A stretch of 64,000 nt of DNA. Source: Notospermus geniculatus (taxonomy: Eukaryota; Nemertea; Pilidiophora; Heteronemertea; Lineidae). The stretch lies in the NCBI GenBank assembly GCA_002633025.1, contig NMRB01000042.1:755381-819380 (forward strand), given 5' to 3'. Below are positions 18,348 to 28,729 of the stretch, in pieces. The position numbers were made by a program, and so were the translations under genes. The notes beneath the pieces were generated by a model. The model worked only from the letters and a program-made list of their open reading frames with translations, made no database searches and had not been told where the DNA came from. Positions within the stretch are counted from its first letter, which is position 1; the number at the start of each line of letters is the position of its first letter.

Positions 18348-21032
18348 ATGTACGACCAAGAATCAGTGTATCCGTTCAGCAAAGGAGCCCAGGTGTTCTA
18401 CAAGGTCAACACAAATCTGACGCCCTACAAACTAGAACATGTTCTGAAACGGCATCACATACAAGACCACGGGAACGTCGAAAACAACAAGTTAGAATCG
18501 TCACCGTCCAGCGTCGTGTACACATCACAAGAGAAGTTTCCCGTGTTTCTCAAACATCCGACGGTGCGTTCTCTCAAATGTCTCGAGATGACGTTTCAGA
18601 AAGGTGACAATACGTGGAGCTCACAAATGATGGAGATGCACAAGTACATACACTGGTTGACGGAACTCGTGCCCGACATGTTGCTGTTGGACATACTCTA
18701 CAACATATATCAGACGGAAATCATCGTCGAAAAACGTTTAGATCAGGTACTGACGTCTAACACTGCCACTGAGCCGACGGTCCTCGGTGAAGAGGAATTG
18801 AAAACAAAACAGTTGGATGTAGTGAAACGGACCGTAGTGAAACGATACGTCAGTGTTTATCAGTCGGTGCTGTCCACCATCAAGTTCAAAGACCGTACCA
18901 AGAAGTTGGAAAAACAATTCGACACGGCGATGCGATGGTTTATGGCCATCGGTATGGTGCCCATAAAACCGAAGCAACGTCAGTGCGAGATGCACCGTGG
19001 CACGAAGGTGATGTGCATGATGAACGACGTTCGCATGATGACCAAAGCACTGAATCACTCGCACAAAAACGACGACGATGGTATACACGAACCGGAGAAG
19101 ATGATGAGCATATACGCGTACTTTGATTCGTACCTGAAGGACGTCGAAATGCAACAAGATATGATTCAAGTGACCGATTTGGTCGACAGGTGTAACATGC
19201 TCATCACCAAGTACGGTGGGAAGTACACGGCTACCGATTACGAGGGAAATAGATATGACCTGATTTCGTTCGAAAGAATTGACAACGATCCATCACTACA
19301 AAACACATCGTTTGCCACCGAGATGTTGTCGCGGGAACTACAATTGGCGTTCGCTGTACGGTGTAGCACTGAACAGATAATGACCAAGTTCAACCAGACC
19401 ACAATAGTGGTATCATCCGATACACGAGAAAATGACGATAAAGGTCGCGGGGGCGACAAATCGACGACAACGGAAACGCTGGGCGAAGTGGAGCGCATCG
19501 AAAAGGAATTTGCAGCAGCTCACAAGAATCTTCCAGTGATGATCAGGCGTCGTTTGGCCGGTTTGCCCATGGAAGATGGTGACAGAGAATTGGACGCAAG
19601 GCTGCGTCTTGAACAACTGGGAAAGGAAGATCGACTGATAAACGACAAGCTTGCTGTGCTAAACCAGACGATAAAGTATCTCGATCCGGAACGAGACAAT
19701 CAAGTCAACATCGAACCGGGTGTGTTGCCGCGGTACGGAAGCGGCGTGGGAAGGTATGGACAACTCCCTCGTAACCCGTCAGAGATCTCCGGCGGCGTGC
19801 AGACGTCTGTCGCCATGGATGGCGGTGTCGTGGACAGGGCCAATAGGACGCGGAATGTACAACAGGACGTCAATTTGAAGAAGGACTACAAGACACTGTA
19901 TGACATATGGTTGCGGAACGACCGCAAGTTGAAGACGTTGACGAACGAGATGCAAAAGATGAAGAACAGTTATCAGAAGATGACTTCCGAGGTACAGGTG
20001 AAGCGACTGGAAACCGACTACTATAAGGAGAAGGTAAATGAATATAAAAAAATTGAACGCGAGTTGATCAAGGTCAATCACACCTCCGTAGAGAAGGTCA
20101 GCAAGTTAGAAGACATAGTAAAGAACCTACTCCAATCGTTCAAGATGAATGAGATGGAAATTGACAAATTCCTGAACATGGTGGTCGCCGAATACGACGA
20201 CAGATTACAAGAGATGGGCATCACACCTGACCACGAAATAGAAGTGCAATACGACGGCGACGATATGGGACGAAGGCACAATCGGAAGGGAAGACGCGTC
20301 AACAGAGAGGTGCTGCTGAACACATTCCTAATGTTGTGTTTTAAACCCGACAAAATCGACAGCATCTCCGGCATCGAATTGACGTTCGACAACGTGTTGG
20401 CCAAGTGTAAGATCCTACCCGATCCGGTGTTCACCAAGGTGGAGAGTGACGACAGATTGATGTTGGTCAATTCATGGCTGCCGGAAAAGTGGATGCACGA
20501 TCGCAAAGTCAACGTGTGTAAGGTTGACGACGCGAAATCGAGATATAATAAACATGTGGTGTTGGCCACGCCCGAACTACGCATACTCGACATTAACCCG
20601 CAATTGCGGATGAACGAGTTGGAAAAACGTCGGGGAGTATCGCGCAAGAATTCTCAGCACAGAATTGACGATGATATGATATTAAAGTACAAAAACGTTC
20701 AATATCCTCATATTGGCAGCATAGAGCAAATGAAACGGGCACACGAAGAATATTTGTACCACCTCATAGTGACCACGTTCGAACTCACAGAACACCTGAC
20801 AACGCTAAACGGCCTGCCAGTACCTCCAGTACCGTCGGCTCTGACCATAACAAAATTTTTGGTCGCCTTCGTGTCCGAGTTCACCAGCAAGGCGACCGAC
20901 TTTGATTCCAAGATCAACATTGTTGACGATCTGGCGAAAGACATTTTTGATCGAATGGTTAACAAGCATGAAAAAACCACTTGTAGAATATTAGAACAAT
21001 TTTTCATGCAAAAGATAACGGTCAATAATTGA
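18348..21032 (+). CDS. Coiled-coil structural or tegument protein, 894 residues
   Basis: Not assigned to a family. The N-terminal ~350 residues look globular; residues ~365-500 are a charged, disordered linker; residues ~510-625 form a long heptad-like stretch rich in Lys, Glu, Leu and Met that should be a coiled coil; the C-terminal ~270 residues are again globular. No signal or membrane segment. ATG 18348 comes 6 bases after the previous stop. A tight AATAAA cluster follows at 21083-21096. A capsid-associated, tegument or portal-type scaffold role is possible. Confidence 0.7.
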   Translation: MYDQESVYPFSKGAQVFYKVNTNLTPYKLEHVLKRHHIQDHGNVENNKLESSPSSVVYTSQEKFPVFLKHPTVRSLKCLEMTFQKGDNTWSSQMMEMHKYIHWLTELVPDMLLLDILYNIYQTEIIVEKRLDQVLTSNTATEPTVLGEEELKTKQLDVVKRTVVKRYVSVYQSVLSTIKFKDRTKKLEKQFDTAMRWFMAIGMVPIKPKQRQCEMHRGTKVMCMMNDVRMMTKALNHSHKNDDDGIHEPEKMMSIYAYFDSYLKDVEMQQDMIQVTDLVDRCNMLITKYGGKYTATDYEGNRYDLISFERIDNDPSLQNTSFATEMLSRELQLAFAVRCSTEQIMTKFNQTTIVVSSDTRENDDKGRGGDKSTTTETLGEVERIEKEFAAAHKNLPVMIRRRLAGLPMEDGDRELDARLRLEQLGKEDRLINDKLAVLNQTIKYLDPERDNQVNIEPGVLPRYGSGVGRYGQLPRNPSEISGGVQTSVAMDGGVVDRANRTRNVQQDVNLKKDYKTLYDIWLRNDRKLKTLTNEMQKMKNSYQKMTSEVQVKRLETDYYKEKVNEYKKIERELIKVNHTSVEKVSKLEDIVKNLLQSFKMNEMEIDKFLNMVVAEYDDRLQEMGITPDHEIEVQYDGDDMGRRHNRKGRRVNREVLLNTFLMLCFKPDKIDSISGIELTFDNVLAKCKILPDPVFTKVESDDRLMLVNSWLPEKWMHDRKVNVCKVDDAKSRYNKHVVLATPELRILDINPQLRMNELEKRRGVSRKNSQHRIDDDMILKYKNVQYPHIGSIEQMKRAHEEYLYHLIVTTFELTEHLTTLNGLPVPPVPSALTITKFLVAFVSEFTSKATDFDSKINIVDDLAKDIFDRMVNKHEKTTCRILEQFFMQKITVNN

Positions 21033-21082
21033 CATAAATATGACATAAAAATACATATGGTTATAGTTCGATTAACATCAAT

Positions 21083-21096
21083 AATAAATAAATAAA
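21083..21096 (+). terminator. Overlapping polyadenylation signals
   Basis: Three overlapping AATAAA hexamers lie about 50 bases past the stop of the coiled-coil gene. They are likely the shared 3' end of the co-directional 12.7-21.0 kb cluster. Confidence 0.5.
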
Positions 21097-21131
21097 TGAT
21101 TGAAATATGAGAAAGTACCAGTTCTTCGAAC

Positions 21132-21869
21132 ATGACCTCACAAATCGATGGTACAGAGTCCGTTAAGGACGTTTTGACTACGGACTCCAGGATAAAAACT
21201 TACCCAGAAGATTGAAACGGCCCGCCCAAAAACTCTTTGGCTGAAGCAGGATATTGGTGCGTAGGAGATGGATCTGACAGGGTGAGATGCTTTCACTGCA
21301 AAGCCACACTGTACAAATTTGAAGTGAACGACGACCCATTCAGGGAACATGCCAAATTCTTCCCCCGCTGCGCATTTCTCCAAGAGAAAAAGGGCATTAA
21401 GTACATCGTCGAACTGCAGAAAGAGTTCGAAGACGGTGTGACGAAATTAGAGAAGTCGGCATCCGTATGGAAGTATAATTTTGACCCGAAAGAACACCGG
21501 AGTCTGTTTTACACGGACATATACAACATGGTGGTGAAGGATGTGGGGTTCAACCAACACGTGGTCAAATATGTGATGATCGACAGGATGAAAAGGATGG
21601 GATATGACTTTGAGAGTATCGGGGATATGGTAGAGGCGGTGATGTGCGAGACGGAGAAACGCATCTCTATTGAGTTCTACAAGGCGTTAAACGACAATAA
21701 ACAGATGCCTATTTTCTACGTGACCTGTAAGATGTGTTCGGAGGATCTCGTATGTATGGTATTCGTACCTTGTGGACATTGTGTAGTGTGTGAAAAATGT
21801 TCTGTCGGGGTAAAAGAATGTCCCATTTGTAGGGCATGTATAACGAATACCATACGTACGTACTTGTAA
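21132..21869 (+). pseudogene. IAP gene (BIR + UBA-like + RING) broken by one in-frame TGA
   Basis: An ATG at 21132 opens a frame that begins a BIR domain, hits TGA at 21213-21215 (codon 28), then continues in the same frame with the rest of the BIR (C-x2-C ... H ... C zinc ligands, about 21285-21375), a UBA-like helical segment (about 21545-21660) and a C-terminal C3HC4 RING (about 21725-21840). After the TGA there is no ATG before the BIR core; a TTG at 21237 is the earliest usable codon. The stop falls where related BIRs in this window have the conserved Trp, so a one-base change is the simplest explanation. As written, only a BIR-less or BIR-damaged product could be made. IAPs with BIR and RING normally bind caspases and act as E3 ubiquitin ligases. 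Confidence 0.75.
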
Positions 21870-21936
21870 TGTGACAGAAAAATATGTAAACCTAAGAAGT
21901 ACACAAATAATAATGAAAGAAATGAAATGAAATACA

Positions 21937-22078
21937 AGCGTTGTTTACTACTTTCAAATTTAAATATATTCACCAGATTTACAGGCTACACATACTGGAA
22001 TATACAAGCGTTGTTTATTACTTTCAAATTTAAATTTAAATATATATTCACCAGATTTACAGGCTACATACTGGAAAG
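21937..22078. repeat. Two tandem copies of a ~70-base AT-rich unit
   Basis: The unit runs from 'acaagcgttgttta' through an AT-rich 'ttcaaatttaaat' core to 'ttacaggctaca...tactgga' and occurs twice, the second copy with a small internal expansion. It separates the broken IAP from the minus-strand repeat gene. Confidence 0.75.
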
Positions 22079-22231
22079 TTAGATCCATTGAAGGTAATTA
22101 TTGTTCATCTTCGTCAGACCATGATCGAGTCCTCTTTAAGTTAAGTGTTCAACACAGGCAACTTGAAACAAGCGAAATAAAATGCGATTAGTTCATTGCT
22201 TGTATTGGTCATGTTGTGTTCGAAGAATGTG

Positions 22232-23314
22232 TCACTGTGTGTCGACATCTGACGGGAATGCGACGGTTTGTTTTTTCTTCTTTTGTGGAGATGAATATTC
22301 GGCTGTTCTCTTTCTCCTGGTATAATAAGCAGACGAAGGTTCTTCGTAGACGACTGGTCTCCTGTTTGGCGTGTATTTGTCATTGGTGTGATAGGCAAAC
22401 GATGGTTCGTAGTCGAGTGGTCTCTTGATTGGACTGTATTCGTCATTGCTTCTGACCTCTTCTCTGGTATAATAGTCAAACGATGGTTCGTAGTCGAACG
22501 GTCTCTTGGTTTGCTTGTAGTCGTCATTGCTTCCGACCTGTTCTTCTCTGGTAGAGTAGGTAAACAAAGCTTTATAGTCAGCTGGGTCATAGGCTGGTCT
22601 ATTGGTTTGCGTGTATTCATTGCTTCGGAATTCTTCTCTGGCCGAAGGTTCGTAGTCGGCTGGCCTCTTGGTTTGCGTGTCTTCGCCATCGCTTTTGACT
22701 TCATCGTTTTCGCTGGTGGACAAATAGTCGTCTAAACTGGTAGAATCGGACGAACGATCGGAGTCGCCGTCTTCATCATCAGTCGTCACTATGGTAGAAC
22801 GATCGGAGTCGCTGTCTTCATCACCAGTCGTCACTATGGTAGCGTGATCAGTGTCCGATATCTGCACATCGTCATTCACTATGGTATTTGTGTCCAATAA
22901 CAGCTTGTATTCACTGGTAGAATCGGACGAACGATCGGAGTCGCTGTCTTCATTATCAGTGGTCACTATGGTAGCGTAAGCGTGATCAGTGTCCGATATC
23001 TGCACATCATCATTCACTATGGTATTTGTGTCCAAAAACAGCTTGTATACACCGTGAACTAGATTGGTAAATTCCTGAATGGCTACCTCCGGATTGTAAG
23101 TTTTGTTGAACTTTGCGCTTTTGAAGTACTTTTGCCTCTTGTCAGTTATGTTCAAATCATCATAACGGTCCTCGATGTTGTCGATCAACCATGCCTTCAA
23201 GTACGCCCGTGCCTTTGCCTTGGTGGTAAATCCCATCATGTTGACAATGGTGGTGGTGTTTTCTATCATCTCGGGTTCGACGATACACAGGATCCATATG
23301 TAATTGTTCGCCAT
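22232..23314 (-). CDS. Acidic repeat protein with basic C-terminal tail, 360 residues
   Basis: I use ATG 23314; the frame upstream opens only with a non-ATG codon. Residues 1-100 are globular. Then a ~40-residue acidic Ser/Asp block occurs twice (around residues 92-175; core NDDVQISDTDH), with a short partial copy. This is followed by about five degenerate ~25-residue repeats built on 'KRPxDYEPS', and finally a Lys/Arg-rich end that resembles a nuclear localisation signal. No family recognised. The composition resembles viral transcription-modulating or DNA-associated regulators, but this is only suggestive. The duplications are whole numbers of codons. Confidence 0.65.
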   Translation of the reverse strand: MANNYIWILCIVEPEMIENTTTIVNMMGFTTKAKARAYLKAWLIDNIEDRYDDLNITDKRQKYFKSAKFNKTYNPEVAIQEFTNLVHGVYKLFLDTNTIVNDDVQISDTDHAYATIVTTDNEDSDSDRSSDSTSEYKLLLDTNTIVNDDVQISDTDHATIVTTGDEDSDSDRSTIVTTDDEDGDSDRSSDSTSLDDYLSTSENDEVKSDGEDTQTKRPADYEPSAREEFRSNEYTQTNRPAYDPADYKALFTYSTREEQVGSNDDYKQTKRPFDYEPSFDYYTREEVRSNDEYSPIKRPLDYEPSFAYHTNDKYTPNRRPVVYEEPSSAYYTRRKRTAEYSSPQKKKKQTVAFPSDVDTQ

Positions 23315-23458
23315 GTTTTGTGCCAAAAATCGCAAGACACTACCACGAGGCAAATGATGACGCTCATTGACAAGATGACAATAAAATATAACAAATTTGA
23401 AAGATCATATATCATCGTTTCCCAAGATGCCTTTGGTTAGATGTAGGTCGGCGCTACC

Positions 23459-26047
23459 TCACTTGTCGATTTCGAATGGTTGACTGGGCATACCACTGCC
23501 CACTGCATCGCCAAGTTGATTGTCTTTGAATACGACTGGGAGAGGTCGTCTACTAAAGGCACCGATACCAGAACCTCCTATGCCGGTGAGGGACACTCGT
23601 GTGTGGGTCTTTTCCTTATGTAAATAAGTTTTTAACTTTTTGTACACTAATGGAAAGATGAACCACACAATGTCTCCTGCTCGCTGGTCTGGATATTGTT
23701 CGTGCACCGACAGCACACTTGTCTCCAAAAGTTCACCAGCTCTGCCGGTGGTCGGCGATTTGGCCGTGTTTGATTTGAAATACTGTAACACCTCAGAGGA
23801 TGCACCATCACTGACCATGGTCATCAAAGAGTTAAGAAAGTATGCTCTCACCACGTTTATTTGTCGCCTACATCCCAAAAGTAAGTTTAGCAACTTGTCA
23901 CTGGTCACTCGTCGTATGCCGCCGGTGGCCTGCTCTTCTGTGATGTCCAGCGGCCTGTGTCGGCATTGTTTCAGTTCTTTGCTGCCGATGACGGGCAACT
24001 GTTTGGAGAACATCCGAAATAGGTTACAAAAGTCGACGCGGTCCATTCGCACAACTTTTTGTTCACCGATAGCGGTTGGACGTTTTACAAAAAAATCATC
24101 TCTCGTCATGTTTTTGGGTGGTGTCGTTTCGAATGACCCGAGACTCGTGTAAAAATACAATCCGGGCATGACGTCTCCAGTTCCAAAGTATGTTACAACG
24201 TTCTCTGTGCTTATGTCGACACACCGTCTGAAGACGTTCGACACGTCAACGTCAGTGACATGTTCCACATCTCCCGTGTCTTGGATGGAGCACTGGAAAA
24301 ACACCTGTGCAGCTTGCAACAGGTAAGAATACATCTGATGCATACATCGCAACGTTGGTACTTCCTCTTGTAGTCGCATGTCTACGTTTTCGTCATTTGC
24401 GCCATACGACTGTATCAAGTTGGAAAATTCGGCACGCGCCAGTTCAGAAAAGTTCAACATGACGCCTATTGGTGACTTCGTTTGTGTGGTCCAATCTATA
24501 TTGTTAGCTCCGGTGTAGTTGGCTACATTGTAGGAGCGTTCGAATAACTTAATGTTACTGACAATGAACATGGCGAGTTCGTTCATGACAGAAGATGGCA
24601 CCTTGATCACTTTTTGCTGCTTTTCTGTATCGTCTTCATCGTCGTTGCGAATGAAGTGTATCACCGACTTGACAGGAGCAGCGACAATTGAACCTTGTGA
24701 TCCCACGGTGTCCAACAGTAGGTTGATAGCGTCGGTCAGATGTCGTATCACACCCGTATCGTTTTTTAGAAAAGCGCCCTCATTAGACAAGAACGCGGCG
24801 TAATTCACATTGGCTCGACGAAGTGCAAAGTGTACCAACAACTGGACGTCAGTGTACAATGTCGGTTTCAGAATGTGTGAGTCGCGTTTACTGGGCATGA
24901 ACACGATGGTCGAGAAGAGACTGCAAAACCGTGAAAGTAAAGGAATGGAGTCTAACGTGTACGACCGCAAGTCGCATGCTTTCTTTCCTTTCCTGAACGA
25001 AACATCGTCGATTTCGTATCCCCGTTGTTTGACGTAATAAATGCCCTCCATCACCATTTCGTCGGGATATTCAGCCAAATCCGATCGGTGTTCGTGTCCG
25101 GCGACACCCGAGTATGTGTCGTAGGTACGTTCAAATATTCGCAGAAATTCGACGAACCAATCACTGGGCACCAGTCTGTAATAAACCTGTAGAGATTCGG
25201 GCGGCCCGTACAGGCAATCCTCTAGTTTCTTTCTGTCGGCCAGAATGGTGGTATTGATTGTGTTGAAGGCCATGGCGTTTGCCTCGTATTGTTTCTCTTG
25301 CGGATAATGAAGCAACGTCATGTAGGACTGTTTCGATGGAAATAGAAACTGCACGTCTGGGTCCTCCTCGTAGTCCTCTTTGGCCATTTGCGGAAATATG
25401 TCGGCGTTTAACAGCCGATGATAGAGATGTTGTCGCTCGTCTATTTCACGACGTATGTTCCACTCGGCCCACAGTTGTACGTCAGATGTCGTCATCGAAC
25501 GGAGAAATATCTCCTTCTCGTTGTTGTTCAATTCGTAAAACTCATGCACCACTCTGTTCATTTTCTTCCTGTCAACATCATCGGTGTCGACGTCGTCATT
25601 GTTTATAAAGTTGCTCCTTGTAGGAGAATAAACGTCGCAACCGTTATCTTCCGGACCGCTATCCACTTGAAAAGAAAACGATCTAACACTACCAGCACCG
25701 TCACCGCCGCCGCCACCACCACCACCACCACCACCACCACTACCACCACCACCACCAACACCACCACCACCATCACCACCTATCACGGTGAGTTTTACAG
25801 GATCCATTAAGTGTTTTGACTGTATTGATCGGTTGTACTTCATCAATAACTTATTCAGAGTCCTTTTCTGTATTAGGTATTCTTTGCCAAAGTTGGATGC
25901 CGCATTGACACCCATAGATATCAAGTACTTCAGTTTGGATCTTTTCAAGCGTTCCTTTACGTAGGCGGACATTGCAGCCCTGTGTTTATTCCTGTAGTTG
26001 GACTGGAATGGTGGAGGATCCAGTGACGCGAGATCGAAATCCATCAT
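23459..26047 (-). CDS. 862-residue structural candidate with poly-Gly tract
   Basis: Not assigned. ATGs at 26047 and 26044 give 862 or 861 residues; the next in-frame ATG is near 25973. The N-terminus is basic. A near-pure Gly tract (encoded at about 25706-25788) separates it from a long globular body without membrane segments, and the C-terminus is Gly/Pro-rich. The body is helical and charged, as in portal or capsid-vertex proteins, but I cannot show it. Its start codon overlaps that of the divergent membrane gene (26046), which is unusual and suggests one of the two really starts further in. Confidence 0.7.
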   Translation of the reverse strand: MMDFDLASLDPPPFQSNYRNKHRAAMSAYVKERLKRSKLKYLISMGVNAASNFGKEYLIQKRTLNKLLMKYNRSIQSKHLMDPVKLTVIGGDGGGGVGGGGGSGGGGGGGGGGGGDGAGSVRSFSFQVDSGPEDNGCDVYSPTRSNFINNDDVDTDDVDRKKMNRVVHEFYELNNNEKEIFLRSMTTSDVQLWAEWNIRREIDERQHLYHRLLNADIFPQMAKEDYEEDPDVQFLFPSKQSYMTLLHYPQEKQYEANAMAFNTINTTILADRKKLEDCLYGPPESLQVYYRLVPSDWFVEFLRIFERTYDTYSGVAGHEHRSDLAEYPDEMVMEGIYYVKQRGYEIDDVSFRKGKKACDLRSYTLDSIPLLSRFCSLFSTIVFMPSKRDSHILKPTLYTDVQLLVHFALRRANVNYAAFLSNEGAFLKNDTGVIRHLTDAINLLLDTVGSQGSIVAAPVKSVIHFIRNDDEDDTEKQQKVIKVPSSVMNELAMFIVSNIKLFERSYNVANYTGANNIDWTTQTKSPIGVMLNFSELARAEFSNLIQSYGANDENVDMRLQEEVPTLRCMHQMYSYLLQAAQVFFQCSIQDTGDVEHVTDVDVSNVFRRCVDISTENVVTYFGTGDVMPGLYFYTSLGSFETTPPKNMTRDDFFVKRPTAIGEQKVVRMDRVDFCNLFRMFSKQLPVIGSKELKQCRHRPLDITEEQATGGIRRVTSDKLLNLLLGCRRQINVVRAYFLNSLMTMVSDGASSEVLQYFKSNTAKSPTTGRAGELLETSVLSVHEQYPDQRAGDIVWFIFPLVYKKLKTYLHKEKTHTRVSLTGIGGSGIGAFSRRPLPVVFKDNQLGDAVGSGMPSQPFEIDK

Positions 26048-26984
26048 GGAAAACGACAAGGAAATGCTATTGGAAGGAATGAATGACGACAGACACGTCG
26101 CGTCACTGTTGGAGGCCATAGACTGTTCAAATACTATTTTGGAAGAATGTAAGAGACGTGCCGTTGTAACACTCGCATGTTGTAGTCTGGTATCGAGTCT
26201 ATGGATCACGTTGTTAATTGTCACTGCTGTTGTTTACGGTGTATATGTGGTGAATAACGATGAGTGTAATGCCGCGGTCTCAACTAATCAATTTACCATC
26301 ACCATTCTGATCTATCTAGTACTCGTGCACGCCGTTGGTCTCGTAGTGGCGACAATACGATGGCGAGTGGTGAAAAAACGTTGCGCGAGGGTAGAGGACG
26401 TGGAAGCGTTCAAGTTATACAACAACGATGATGTTCACATGATAGCGGCAGAGAGGGCACTGGCATCAGCAATGGTCGCCAACAACGAGGAAAAGCAAAA
26501 CACATTGAACGATATCATAGAAATGGGCAAACTCATAAACGAGGCAGAGTGTAGACAACGCTTGGTGGATATGGGCGTAGCTTCACAACCGAATACCGAC
26601 AATATGGTAGAGGTGACCGAAGAAAGAGAAAGTGATATGGTAAACGCATTGGAAGAACTGCGTCGCATGGCCAGGACTAGTGTCGATACATCAACGACGG
26701 AAAAATGTGGAACACCGAATGGGATACTATCGGTGGTCTACTCGGTGCCGTTAATTACCATATTTATCATGTTCATGGTGACATTCGATGTAATAAGTGA
26801 ACAGGCGACGAACATGCGCTATAGTTTCGTAGACGAGACAGGTTGTGCCATTTCGTATCTGTTGAATGTCGTAACGCTGGTCGTCGTAACGGTCAATTCG
26901 CTTGCCATTTTAATTCCTATGGTGGTTCGTTATTTTCTCGATGCGAGTCGCGACGTGGAATCGATAGGACAGTTACAGATATGA
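26046..26984 (+). CDS. Membrane protein with 4 segments, 312 residues
   Basis: Starting at ATG 26046 (the upstream in-frame ATG 25998 would overlap the divergent gene more), two hydrophobic segments lie at about residues 40-70 and 80-105, and two more at about 240-262 and 272-302. Between them is a ~130-residue charged, helical domain. The symmetrical 2+2 layout with both ends on the same side suggests an envelope or internal-membrane protein. No family recognised. Its TGA overlaps the ATG of the next gene (ATGA), so the two are probably co-expressed. Confidence 0.7.
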   Translation: MENDKEMLLEGMNDDRHVASLLEAIDCSNTILEECKRRAVVTLACCSLVSSLWITLLIVTAVVYGVYVVNNDECNAAVSTNQFTITILIYLVLVHAVGLVVATIRWRVVKKRCARVEDVEAFKLYNNDDVHMIAAERALASAMVANNEEKQNTLNDIIEMGKLINEAECRQRLVDMGVASQPNTDNMVEVTEERESDMVNALEELRRMARTSVDTSTTEKCGTPNGILSVVYSVPLITIFIMFMVTFDVISEQATNMRYSFVDETGCAISYLLNVVTLVVVTVNSLAILIPMVVRYFLDASRDVESIGQLQI

Positions 26985-27298
26985 GCGACTCCGAAACATT
27001 GTTCGACGGCGTGCTCTCGGCAGAGTTGCCTATATCATCGCCGACCATGTTCAATATTAAGAAACGGTACCCCTCGTACGGTGAAGTGGATGACACCTTA
27101 TCTGCTGCAGTCTCCCAAGAACGCCAGACGGTTAGCAGGAAACTACTCAATTCGATGGACAAGTTTGTTGAAAACAGACCGGACATGGACGAATACAAGA
27201 CCAGGATTGCGTTGTTGTCAACTGTGGGAATCGTGTTCTTATTTATGATAGTGGTTGCGGTCTTGTCCATCGTTAGCAGCACATTGTCTATGTACTAA
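26981..27298 (+). CDS. Tail-anchored small membrane protein, 105 residues
   Basis: ATG 26981 overlaps the previous stop by ATGA. The first ~78 residues are hydrophilic with no signal peptide; the last ~25 residues are a single strong hydrophobic segment ending in Met-Tyr. This is the plan of a C-tail-anchored protein facing the cytosol, common among small virion envelope proteins. The protease-scaffold ATG follows 4 bases after its stop codon. Confidence 0.7.
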   Translation: MSDSETLFDGVLSAELPISSPTMFNIKKRYPSYGEVDDTLSAAVSQERQTVSRKLLNSMDKFVENRPDMDEYKTRIALLSTVGIVFLFMIVVAVLSIVSSTLSMY

Positions 27299-27302
27299 AA
27301 AA

Positions 27303-28683
27303 ATGTCCATAACATTGGAATGTGATGGTATTGTAGCAGTTGTTTCGGACGACGATTCATACCAGGTTCCGACTACGGGACGTTTCGAGTTTATATCGCT
27401 AGAGTTGGCACAGAAAATTGTAAGTCAAGACGCGGAACAATTGCCCGTCGACTTGGAACACACCGGAAAGGTGATCGGACGGGTGAAATGTTTTTTTCTG
27501 GATGAACGCAAGATCGGTAACAGACACAAGTGTAAGGTGCTCAAGGTAAAGTTTGAGATCACCGATCGCGGTTTCATACGGGCTCTGCAAAAGTCATCTG
27601 TCATACGCTATCGGGATCTCATGAACAATGTGCGTCTGGATTCGCCCGATGGATTTCTTCCCAAAAAACTCTGGCTGTCTGGATGTAACGCGGAAGCGAA
27701 ACACTATGAATTGACTGGCGACGCAGCATTGAGACAGAAGTTCTCCGGTTTAAGCCTGCTACACGACGCTAAAACGAAACTGGTACGAGAATTATCCATT
27801 TGTGTCAGCGGTGCCAGGAAACACACTGTAATCGAACAAGTGAAAACTTTAGTATCAGACAACGATGATGAGCCGGACGACGAACAGGTGGATAATGAAT
27901 GCAATGTGTTCATGAATTTGTTTACGGGGTTCCTATCGTCTGACATCGAGAATCAGTTCAAAAAAATAGGTGAAGACTTCGAAGGTATACACGCTACCGA
28001 CAAACGCATCACCGGTTATAGTGGAATGCTAAGAGTGCCGCAGGGAAACGAAGATGAAGTCATGACCTCCGAGGGGAAAGATAATGAACCTTCGACTGAG
28101 AATAACACCAGGCAGATATTGACTGACATCCTCAAGCTTTTACCGAAGGAGTCAAAACCGCCGCAACAGATACCGCAATTTTCTTATCAAGTTATGCCAC
28201 AATTTTTACCCTATCCCCCGTACATCAATCAGGTACCACCGAGTGATGTTGCTAAACCTGCAGTAAAGCAGCAAGACGAGAAATCGAAAAGAGAAGACGA
28301 TGAGATGATAGGGCGACCATCTCTTAAGAGATCGAATCCGAACGACGACCACCTGGTGTATTGGTACAACCCAAAAAACAAGCGAACCTATGTAATTTCA
28401 AGCGACGATGGATTAGACAGTCGTCTACCTCCCTTTGAGTATCACCAACCAGTCGCGAGTGACTCGGGTATGCGTCACGCTCAACCGGCTTATCACGTCG
28501 ACTACGATGAATACAGAAATCGTCCGGAGTATTCGGTGTACGACCAACCATTACCACCTCCAGTATCACTCGCACCGCCTCAACCTTACGGGACGTTTCC
28601 ACGAGAGCCGAAGTTTAGATACCCGGCGTACAGGGGAAGACGATATTCATACGTTGGAGGGCGTCCACAACGTCAGCATCCGC

Positions 28684-28729
<46 letters not shown>

